Assembly: GCF_000613845.1 (NCBI RefSeq)
Contig: NZ_BAJT01000001.1
Location: forward strand, 62,001 to 126,000
Source of the DNA: Asaia astilbis JCM 15831
GTDB lineage: Bacteria; Pseudomonadota; Alphaproteobacteria; Acetobacterales; Acetobacteraceae
DNA length: 64,000 bases
Direction of reading: 5' to 3'
Shown: one piece after another, positions 56,461-64,000 of the stretch
Layout: each line of letters begins with the position of its first letter
Position numbering within the stretch: position 1 is the stretch's first letter
Notes under the pieces: model-generated
Database searches by the model: none
What the model saw: the letters and a program-made list of their open reading frames with translations, nothing else
Told to the model about the DNA's origin: nothing
Position numbers and translations under genes: made by a program

Positions 56461-58020
56461 ATGCTTCAGGATCCCATCAAGTCACAATTGACGACCTATC
56501 TGGCGAGCCTGGCCCATCCGGTCGTGCTTGAAGCATCCCTCGACGAGAGCGAAAAAGGTCGCGAAATGCGCGATCTCTTGCAGGAAGTCGCTGCCCTTTC
56601 CGAAAAATTGTCTTTCACCGAAGACGGTGTAAGCGAACGACGCCCGTCCTTTGTCATCCGCCGCGCGGATAGCCGTCAGGGTGTCAGCTTCGCGGCGATC
56701 CCAATGGGTCATGAATTTACGTCATTCGTGCTGGCCCTGCTCCAGGCGGGTGGCCACCCGCCGAAAATTGCCCCCGAAATCGCAACGCAGGTTCAGGGTC
56801 TGGCCGGCGATTTTCGTTTTGAGATCTTCGTCTCGCTCTCCTGCCAGAACTGTCCGGATGTGGTGCAGGCATTGAATGCGATGAGCGTACTCAATCCGGC
56901 AATCTCGGTGACGACGATCGATGGCGCCCTGTTTCAGGACGAGGTCGCGTCGAAAAACATCATGACTGTTCCGCAGATCTATCTGAACGGGGCCGTATTT
57001 GGCTCGGGACGAATGGATGTCGATCAGATTCTGGCAAAGCTCGATGACGATGCCCCAAGGCGCGCAGCCGAGCGGCTGAAGGATATGCCTGCCTTTGATG
57101 TCTTGATCGTCGGGAGCGGCCCCGCAGGCGCTTCAGCCGCTGTCTATGCAGCGCGCAAGGGTCTGCGTACGGGCCTCGTGGCGGACCGGTTTGGCGGTCA
57201 GGTCATGGACACAGCGGGTATCGAGAATTTCATCTCGATCAAGGAGACCGAAGGTCCGAAGCTTTCGGCTCAGCTGGAGGCGCATGTCCGCTCCTACGAC
57301 GTCGAGATTATCTCTGGCCAGCGGGCCAAGGAGCTTTTTCCCACGCCTCAGCCCGGTGGATTGCACGGTCTTGCTCTGGAAAGCGGTGCCATCTTGCATA
57401 GCCGTACCGTCATTCTGGCGACAGGGGCGCATTGGCGTCAGCTCGGTGTGCCGGGTGAGGAGCAATATCGCACCAAAGGTGTTGCTTACTGCCCGCATTG
57501 CGACGGCCCGTTTTACAAGGGCAAGCGTGTTGCGGTTGCTGGCGGCGGGAATAGTGGCGTCGAAGCAGCGATCGATCTTGCCGGTATTGTCGGCCATGTG
57601 ACGCTGCTGCAGCGTAGCTCGAAGCTGAAGGCGGACAAGGTGCTTCAGGACAAGCTTCTGAGCCTGCCCAATGTGACGGTCCTAACTGAGGCCTTGACCT
57701 CCCGGATCGAGGGTGATGGCAGCAAGGTGAACGGCCTGACTTATCGCGGCGGAGATGGGAAAGATCATCGTCTCGATCTTGAAGGCGTGTTCGTGCAGAT
57801 CGGATTGCTGCCCAATACCGAGTGGCTCAGGAATACGCTTGCGCTTAATGATTTCGGCGAGATCAAGGTCGATGATCACGGGGCAACGTCGGTGCCGGGT
57901 GTCTTTGCTGCCGGCGACGCGACCACCACCCCTTACAAGCAGATCGTGATTGCGGTTGGAGAAGGGGCCAAAAGCGCATTGTCGGCTTTCGATTACCTTA
58001 TTCGCCTGCCGGGTGCCTGA
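56461..58020 (+). CDS. ahpF: Alkyl hydroperoxide reductase subunit F, copy 2
   Basis: A 519-residue flavoprotein with the N-terminal redox motif [18 protein letters not shown] fold [18 protein letters not shown], redox centre CPHCDGPF and NAD fold [16 protein letters not shown], closing with [17 protein letters not shown]. It starts at ATG 56461, with AGGA 8 bases before, the same arrangement as in copy 1. The two AhpF proteins are clearly related across the whole length but differ at many positions. It is followed by a topoisomerase IB gene after 90 bases. Confidence 0.96.
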   Translation: MLQDPIKSQLTTYLASLAHPVVLEASLDESEKGREMRDLLQEVAALSEKLSFTEDGVSERRPSFVIRRADSRQGVSFAAIPMGHEFTSFVLALLQAGGHPPKIAPEIATQVQGLAGDFRFEIFVSLSCQNCPDVVQALNAMSVLNPAISVTTIDGALFQDEVASKNIMTVPQIYLNGAVFGSGRMDVDQILAKLDDDAPRRAAERLKDMPAFDVLIVGSGPAGASAAVYAARKGLRTGLVADRFGGQVMDTAGIENFISIKETEGPKLSAQLEAHVRSYDVEIISGQRAKELFPTPQPGGLHGLALESGAILHSRTVILATGAHWRQLGVPGEEQYRTKGVAYCPHCDGPFYKGKRVAVAGGGNSGVEAAIDLAGIVGHVTLLQRSSKLKADKVLQDKLLSLPNVTVLTEALTSRIEGDGSKVNGLTYRGGDGKDHRLDLEGVFVQIGLLPNTEWLRNTLALNDFGEIKVDDHGATSVPGVFAAGDATTTPYKQIVIAVGEGAKSALSAFDYLIRLPGA

Positions 58021-58110
58021 AGCCTAGTTCCTGACATGCTTCTGGAGGCTGAAGGGCAACCTTCACCTCGCTCCAGCGCTCATCCCTCCCGGGCGGGAGC
58101 CGAGCGCATC

Positions 58111-59190
58111 ATGACGACAGAAACGACCCAGACAGCAGAACAGGAAGCGCGTGCCCATGCAAAACTGGCACGGCTTTCTTATGTAGACCGTTCTTCTCCG
58201 GGTATCACACGCCATCGCGCCGGGCGTGGTTTCTTCTATCGTGACCAGCAGGGAGAGCGGGTTACGGAAGCAGAAACGCTCAAGCGTCTGAAGGGGCTCG
58301 CCATACCGCCAGCCTATCGAGATGTCTGGATTTGCCCTAACCCGAAAGGCCATCTGCAAGCCGTCGGTAAAGACCGCCGGGGTCGTCTGCAATATCGATA
58401 TCATCCCAGATGGCGCGATGTTCGCGATGAAGACAAATTTGCTCGCATGCTTGTCTTTGGCGACAAACTGCCGAAGATCCGCGCGCAGGTGGATGAAGAC
58501 CTCCGTCGTCCCAGGCTTGACCGCGCTCGCGTGGTAGCTGCCGTTATTCGGCTCATGGAGCGCACGATGGCGCGCATCGGCAACGAAACTTATGCGAAAG
58601 AGAACCGTAGCTATGGCCTGACAACGCTGCGGCATCGGCATGCGCGGATTGAGGGCGGGCGGCTCGCGCTCGACTTCAAAGGCAAGCATGGAATCGAGGC
58701 ACAGCTCGACGTCCGTGATCCCCGTCTGATCCGTGTGATCGGGCGTTTGCAGGATCTTCCCGGTCAGAGGCTGTTTCAGTATCTCGATGATGAGGGCACC
58801 CGTCATGACATTCACTCGCATGACGTCAATGCCTATCTCCAGGAAGTGACCAACGAGGACATTACAGCGAAAGATTTTCGCACCTGGGCGGCGACACATC
58901 TGGCCGCTTTGACCTTGTCGAGCCTCGAAAAGAGCGACACCAAGGCGCGGGAGAAGAAAAACGTTCTGCGGACCATCGAAACGGTAGCGTCAAAGCTTGG
59001 GAACACGCCCTCGGTCTGTCGCAAATGCTACATCCACCCGCAGATACTAAGTGGCTATCTCGATGGAAGTTTAAGAAAGGCCTTCGCAAGCAGGGCGGAG
59101 AGCGTTCTGGATGATACGACGGACACCCATGCCCTCTCTGCGGATGAGGTGACGATGATTGGATACCTGACTCGCCTTCTTGATAGATAG
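58111..59190 (+). CDS. DNA topoisomerase IB (poxvirus/bacterial type)
   Basis: A type IB topoisomerase that relaxes supercoils through a 3'-phosphotyrosine. The 359-residue product has the N-terminal segment ITRHRAGRGFFYRDQQGERV and PAYRDVWICPNPKGHLQAVG, then YRYHPRWRDVRDEDKF, the catalytic-domain RNETYAKEN-type segment (IGNETYAKENRSYGLTTLRH), the basic TAKDFRTWAATHLAAL and the active-site Tyr307 in CRKCYIHPQIL. The start at 58111 is preferred; the frame is open to an ATG at 58036. Bacterial members are scattered and often neighbour stress genes, as here beside ahpCF. Confidence 0.9.
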   Translation: MTTETTQTAEQEARAHAKLARLSYVDRSSPGITRHRAGRGFFYRDQQGERVTEAETLKRLKGLAIPPAYRDVWICPNPKGHLQAVGKDRRGRLQYRYHPRWRDVRDEDKFARMLVFGDKLPKIRAQVDEDLRRPRLDRARVVAAVIRLMERTMARIGNETYAKENRSYGLTTLRHRHARIEGGRLALDFKGKHGIEAQLDVRDPRLIRVIGRLQDLPGQRLFQYLDDEGTRHDIHSHDVNAYLQEVTNEDITAKDFRTWAATHLAALTLSSLEKSDTKAREKKNVLRTIETVASKLGNTPSVCRKCYIHPQILSGYLDGSLRKAFASRAESVLDDTTDTHALSADEVTMIGYLTRLLDR

Positions 59191-59278
59191 CTTTTCCGAG
59201 AAGGCTTTCCTGACGCAACCTCGTCGCGTCAGGCGCTTTGTGATCGAGAGTACAAACAGGACTGGGAGCGTCCGATAG

Positions 59279-60262
<984 letters not shown>

Positions 60263-60300
60263 CTCGCACCCCGGAGTTCGAACGTTGTTGAGCAAGACTG

Positions 60301-60326
60301 AAAAAGAGGAAGCCCCCTCTTTTTTT
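60301..60326. terminator. Bidirectional rho-independent terminator
   Basis: AAAAAGAGG (60301-60309) pairs with CCTCTTTTT (60316-60324), loop of 6 bases, with a T run to 60326 and an A run on the other side. It serves the aldo/keto reductase on the plus strand and the repeat protein on the minus strand, whose stop codon it touches. Confidence 0.9.
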
Positions 60327-61750
60327 CAGCTCATAGTAATACTTGAAGACTGAAGGTCGGTGACCCCGAGGAAGGTAACCCGCATGTCGTTGTCGAGCAT
60401 GAGAGACGTATTGCCGCCTTGAATGGTCGCTGTTGCCAGAAGCTTTTGCACTTCAGCAGCGCTGTCCTCAGGTTTGTAATTATACATGAAGAAGGTATCG
60501 CCACGCGTCGCGGAGAAATCCGTGATGGTAACGTCGCCCGCCGTATGCCCAGCAAGAACCCCGAAAGTGTTTGCCGCGCCATCGCCGCCAGTCACCGTCG
60601 CATAACTCGGATCGATTTTCCCGCCATAGGCCGTGCCGAAGACGAAATGGTCGCTGCCGGAACTACCAATGATGGTTTGCCTGCCCGCGCCAGTCCAGGC
60701 TTGCAAGGTTCCCGTCGACGAAGATGCGTCAATCAGCTGGTCTGCATCGACACCGAACTGATTGCCGGAGAATATCGCTTCGTCGCCGACATCAATGTTG
60801 GCGGAAAGGTCGTTGGCGCCCCAGAGTGTCGCCTGTTGCGCGGCAATATTCGTCGTGCCAGTTCCAGCGATGAATTTCAACGCACCGGAAACGCTGACTG
60901 TCTGATCGCTGCCGTAGTAGACTGAGAGGTCGCCATAAGCGGATACAGTGTCATTCTGTGCGTTTGAGATTGTCCCATTGGCCCCGGCGAAGATAATCTT
61001 CGAGCTCTGACCGCCCTCAACTGAACTGTTATTGCCGAGCGTGATTGAACTACCGACCGTGGCCTTGTCGCTGACATAAGCTCGGTCTCCAAGTGACACA
61101 ACCGAATGCCCACCTTGAAGTGTGACGGAATTCACCCCGACCGAGCCACCAGTTATGGTGTCCTGTCCTTCAGAGACAACGTTATTCGTGCCCTGCTGCA
61201 GCAGGATCAGGTTTTTTCCTGTGCCAGCATTGATGTTGTTGGTCCCGTTCGTTGCCAGGATTGTGTCATTGCCGTCAGCCGTGACAATGGTCCAATTCGC
61301 GCTTTGTTCGCCCCCATTGAAGTAGTTGTCACCACTTGTTGCCAGAAAGTTACCGTTCGACTCTCCAGCGATGTAGGTGAGGCCTGCTGCACCTCCGCCG
61401 AAGACCGTTAGGACACCTTCTGTCGTGACACCGGAGCCGTCGATCGTGACGCGATCTTCCAAAGGTGCAACGGTGCCGTTCTTACCGCCCCATGAGCCGA
61501 CGCCGAGGAAATCGTACGTCCCGAGTGGGGAATAGCTTCCCCCTGTCGTGACAAACCCTTCCATCACGCCACCATTCGACCAGTTGGTGGATGTCGATCC
61601 TTCGGAAAGCAGAATGGTGCTCAGCTCGTTCTGCTTGAAAGCATTTCCCATCTGTCCTGCGTAGACCTCAGCCAGCTCCTGAGCTTGACCGCCAGTAACG
61701 GTGACCTGAATAGCTGTACCGGAAGCGCCTACGATTGTAACGATGCTCAT
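60326..61750 (-). CDS. Repeat-rich secreted beta-solenoid-like protein, probable type I secretion substrate
   Basis: A 474-residue protein very rich in Gly, Ser, Thr, Asn and Ala, with almost no Cys and few Arg or Lys. There is no signal peptide. Short strand units with GNDTI-like turns recur (TADGNDTILATNGTNNINAG; VTLQGGHSVVSLGDRAYVSD), suggesting a parallel beta helix related to RTX proteins, without a strict GGxGxD array. The C-terminus (FGVLAGHTAGDVTITDFSA, DTFFMYNYKPED, MRVTFLGVTDLQSSSITMS) resembles the uncleaved C-terminal signal of type I substrates. The transporter at 18.2-21.9 kb is the obvious exporter. Its AT-rich upstream region suggests a strong own promoter. Confidence 0.75.
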   Translation of the reverse strand: MSIVTIVGASGTAIQVTVTGGQAQELAEVYAGQMGNAFKQNELSTILLSEGSTSTNWSNGGVMEGFVTTGGSYSPLGTYDFLGVGSWGGKNGTVAPLEDRVTIDGSGVTTEGVLTVFGGGAAGLTYIAGESNGNFLATSGDNYFNGGEQSANWTIVTADGNDTILATNGTNNINAGTGKNLILLQQGTNNVVSEGQDTITGGSVGVNSVTLQGGHSVVSLGDRAYVSDKATVGSSITLGNNSSVEGGQSSKIIFAGANGTISNAQNDTVSAYGDLSVYYGSDQTVSVSGALKFIAGTGTTNIAAQQATLWGANDLSANIDVGDEAIFSGNQFGVDADQLIDASSSTGTLQAWTGAGRQTIIGSSGSDHFVFGTAYGGKIDPSYATVTGGDGAANTFGVLAGHTAGDVTITDFSATRGDTFFMYNYKPEDSAAEVQKLLATATIQGGNTSLMLDNDMRVTFLGVTDLQSSSITMS

Positions 61751-61961
61751 GCGTACTCACCCTACTTTGCGAAGTCCAGGGACGAAGCGCCTGCTATACC
61801 GTTAAGAACTTACGTCTGAAACATAAGTTTTCATTATTTTTCATTAAACCATATTTTCCGCACAAATCTATGCGTTAAAAATCATTAAATACCTGTTTTT
61901 CCTGGGTTTATTTCAAGAATCTGTAGAATATTAATTCGGATTTACCTGCGTAGGTAAAAGA

Positions 61962-61991
61962 AATTCCCGCCCCTTTGCAAAGGCGGGAATT
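61962..61991 (-). terminator. Rho-independent terminator of dps
   Basis: AATTCCCGCC (61962-61971) and GGCGGGAATT (61982-61991) pair perfectly around a 10-base loop; on the minus strand TTTCTTTT follows. It lies 34 bases beyond the dps stop. Confidence 0.88.
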
Positions 61992-62025
61992 ACAATATTG
62001 TTATTTAACTAAGGTGTAAAAATAA

Positions 62026-62562
62026 TTAGCGCGATCCTTCATGGTCTCCGTCGCGCAACTGACCTGTGGGCTCCTGAGTGTGGGCCTCGAGGAACCACAG
62101 ATGCTTATCGAGCGCACGCGATGCTTCGGTGAAAAGGTCGGCAGTATCGGCATCGCCCGCTTCTTCCGTGATATCGATCGACTCACGGACATTATTGGCA
62201 ACCGTTGCATAACGATCGATCAGGGCGGCGATGTGATCGGCAATTTTATAGACATCGGTCGGGTAGGGCTTGCAGGCTGATTTCTTGGTAACATCCTGCG
62301 TGGTGCCGTAAGCTGTGCCACCGAGCTGGACCGCGCGTTCGGCAACCTCGTCAACGAGATTATCCACGCTGTCGCGGAATCCGTCGAGCATTTCGTGCAC
62401 ACCGATGAACTGCGGGCCTTTGAGATTCCAATGAGCCTGCTTGGTGATCAGGGCCAGATCGATGAGATCGGCGAGGCGTGCGTTGAGCGTCTCGATCGAT
62501 ACGGTTTTCGCATTCGATTTTAGAGCGTTCTGTGTCGTGTGTGTCGCATGTTTGGTTGTCAT
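62026..62562 (-). CDS. dps: Dps-family DNA-binding ferritin
   Basis: A dodecameric mini-ferritin that oxidises and stores iron with H2O2 and protects DNA. The 178-residue product has the ferroxidase ligands in TKQAHWNLKGPQFIGVHEM and LDGFRDSVDNLVDEVAER (His, Asp, Glu) and the long helices of the Dps fold. The N-terminal tail (TTKHATHTTQNALKSNAK) is polar with basic residues as in DNA-binding Dps proteins. ATG 62562 is used, with an AGGG site before it. A perfect terminator follows. The setting near OxyR and ahpCF fits a peroxide-response role, though it is 4 kb away. Confidence 0.95.
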   Translation of the reverse strand: MTTKHATHTTQNALKSNAKTVSIETLNARLADLIDLALITKQAHWNLKGPQFIGVHEMLDGFRDSVDNLVDEVAERAVQLGGTAYGTTQDVTKKSACKPYPTDVYKIADHIAALIDRYATVANNVRESIDITEEAGDADTADLFTEASRALDKHLWFLEAHTQEPTGQLRDGDHEGSR

Positions 62563-62879
62563 GGTTTCACCCTTACGATTTCTTGTCAGCATTTCGCGTT
62601 AAGCGATGTCCACTGAACGTCGATAATCTGGATCGGTTGCGCGTAAGGGGAAGGAAAGTAACAGCAAGAAAAGAACATGTGCCTCGGGTCCTGTACAACG
62701 CCTTCGCGCCGAGACTCTTTTTCTCGAAGGTCCCTGGTCTGTTGACGTCATTTTGAGGCGCAAGCCCTTCGTATTGGTTCGAAGCTGCTGTAAGGGCTGA
62801 ACCTGTTTCAGGGTATGCGGTGAGATCCGTAAGGGCGCCCCGATTCAAGAGAACAATCTATAGTATTGCTGAGGGTGGC
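62563..62879. other. Intergenic region between dps and the MFS gene
   Basis: About 317 bases between divergent genes. The only marked site is CAATCTATAGTATTG at 62854-62868, an imperfect palindrome close to the MFS start that might be a regulator site or hold a TATAGT -10. No open frame here has protein character. Confidence 0.45.
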
Positions 62880-64000
62880 ATGAGCGGCTTGGGGTCTGGC
62901 GATCTGGCTCGATCGATGCGCGATATACGCATCATATTTTTTAGTCTTGGGTTGGGCGCTTTCGCGATCGGTACCGCAGAATTTGCGGCGATGAGCCTCG
63001 TGCCCATGATCGCTCACACCTTTGGCGTGAGCGATCCGGAAGCGGGTCATGCCATCGTGCTTTATGCGGCGGGTGTCTGTATCGGAGCACCGACCATCGC
63101 GCTCTTCAGCGCGGGTATCAGTCGCCGCACGATGCTGATCAGCATGATGATCCTTTATACATTGGGCAACGGATTGAGTGCTCTCGCGCCAAGCTACAGC
63201 TTGTTTCTGGTCTGTCGCTTTGTGAGCGGGCTGCCGCATGGTGCGTATTTCGGTATCGCCAGCATTCTGGCGTCGTCACTCGTGCCGCCCAACAAGCGGT
63301 CTCAGGCGGTGGGGAGAGTCATCCTGGGTCTGACGATTGCGACCATCGGCGGTGTGCCGCTGGCCAACGGGATCGGCCAGCTTGTCGGCTGGCGCTGGGC
63401 TTTCGGTCTTATCGCGTTGCTCGCGCTCTGTACGGCTGTCCTGATTGTTCTCTTCGCTCCCAAGGACACGTCTCGCAAGGATGCGAGCATCCTCAACGAA
63501 TTCACGGCGCTCAAGATCAAGCAGGTCTGGTTGACGCTTGCCATTGGCGCGGTTGGCTTTGGCAGTGTGTTCTGCGTCTACACTTATCTCGCATCGATCA
63601 TGATTCATGTGACAAAGGTGCCGGAATCCTACGTGCCCATCATGCTGGCCGTGTTCGGCGTGGGGATGACAATCGGGACATTGGTCTGCGCGTGGCTTGC
63701 GGACCACAAGATGATGCCGACCCTTGCGGGCGTGCTCCTGATGGGAGCTGCAGCGATGGCAGGATTTCCGGAGGCATCCCATAAGCTGGTTCCGCTTGCG
63801 ATCAATGTCTTCATGATCGGTGCAAGTGGCGGTCTGGCGACGGTGGTGCAGGCGAGGCTGTTGACTGTGGCCGTGGGTGCCGAGGGTCTTGCCGCGGCGC
63901 TCAATCAGAGCGCGTTCAATATTGCCAATGCTGTCGGGCCCTGGCTTGGCGGCCTGGCGATATCGGCTGGGCTGGGCTGGACCTCTGTCGGTTGGGTGGG
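62880..64000 (+). CDS. MFS transporter (sugar/drug efflux, AraJ-like), cut by the window end
   Basis: The gene starts at ATG 62880 with GAGGG just before and runs open to the window end (about 373 codons, no stop). The product has ten or more hydrophobic helices; the first is SLGLGAFAIGTAEFAAMSLV, the typical start of the DHA1 AraJ/YdhP-like efflux group, with helix 4-5 RFVSGLPHGAYFGIASILAS and the antiporter-like GRVILGLTIATIGGVPLANG. It probably exports sugars or small toxic compounds by proton antiport. Substrate unknown; the C-terminus is missing from the window. Confidence 0.9.
   Translation, partial: MSGLGSGDLARSMRDIRIIFFSLGLGAFAIGTAEFAAMSLVPMIAHTFGVSDPEAGHAIVLYAAGVCIGAPTIALFSAGISRRTMLISMMILYTLGNGLSALAPSYSLFLVCRFVSGLPHGAYFGIASILASSLVPPNKRSQAVGRVILGLTIATIGGVPLANGIGQLVGWRWAFGLIALLALCTAVLIVLFAPKDTSRKDASILNEFTALKIKQVWLTLAIGAVGFGSVFCVYTYLASIMIHVTKVPESYVPIMLAVFGVGMTIGTLVCAWLADHKMMPTLAGVLLMGAAAMAGFPEASHKLVPLAINVFMIGASGGLATVVQARLLTVAVGAEGLAAALNQSAFNIANAVGPWLGGLAISAGLGWTSVGWV

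Overview
The window looks like chromosomal DNA of an acetic acid bacterium (Acetobacteraceae, Alphaproteobacteria). The basis is inference from content: a permuted two-piece tmRNA of the alphaproteobacterial type beside an alphaproteobacterial-type SspB, alphaproteobacterial RpoH, an OprB sugar porin, a secreted Hint-domain protein of the kind common in this family, ThyX instead of ThyA, and GC-rich coding sequence throughout. No phage, insertion sequence, CRISPR array or rRNA was seen. One tRNA gene and the tmRNA are present.

Layout. 1-5.8 kb: peroxide defence operon ahpC-ahpF (copy 1), a GlxA-type regulator, a Hint-domain protein and a CPBP membrane protein. 5.9-13.9 kb: rpoH, rluD, a large GT-A-like protein, an ArsR/old-yellow-enzyme pair, an outer-membrane barrel and a YdcF-like protein. 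14-18 kb: metH and a divergent small gene. 18.2-29 kb: the most distinctive block, a type I secretion ABC transporter and HlyD adaptor followed by a Sel1-repeat protein, a TPR-GT2-GT4 fusion glycosyltransferase, an unknown protein with ChW-like motifs and a further GT4 enzyme, all on one strand. 29-38.6 kb: OprB porin, pyrophosphatase, Rdx protein, tRNA, EttA, acetyltransferase, MlaA-MlaC lipid transport pair, periplasmic aldose epimerase and DjlA-like protein. 38.6-45.5 kb: a hybrid histidine kinase with a ParD-like N-terminus, then a queuosine operon (queA-tgt-queG-RHH). 45.6-51.2 kb: LysR with azoreductase and YceI, and a TetR regulator divergent from an isochorismatase-like/AbrB/VOC operon. 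51.3-53.4 kb: sspB, tmRNA, thyX. 53.5-64 kb: small membrane and lipoproteins, OxyR with ahpC-ahpF copy 2, topoisomerase IB, aldo/keto reductase, a repeat-rich secreted protein, Dps and a truncated MFS transporter.

Connections. Oxidative stress is a recurrent theme (two ahpCF operons, OxyR, Dps, old yellow enzyme, azoreductase). tmRNA tagging and its SspB adaptor are adjacent. The secretion/glycosylation block has no obvious substrate inside it; the repeat protein at 60.3-61.8 kb and the Hint protein at 3.6-5.0 kb are candidates.

Caveat that shapes the whole annotation: at least sixteen otherwise normal genes, including rpoH, ettA, queG and mlaC, are each broken by one apparent indel. In fifteen the corrected span is one base short of a whole number of codons and in one (hlyD) it is one base too long in a run of seven G. 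The pattern suggests uncorrected sequencing errors rather than gene decay. These genes are listed as CDS over their full extent with the break position given.
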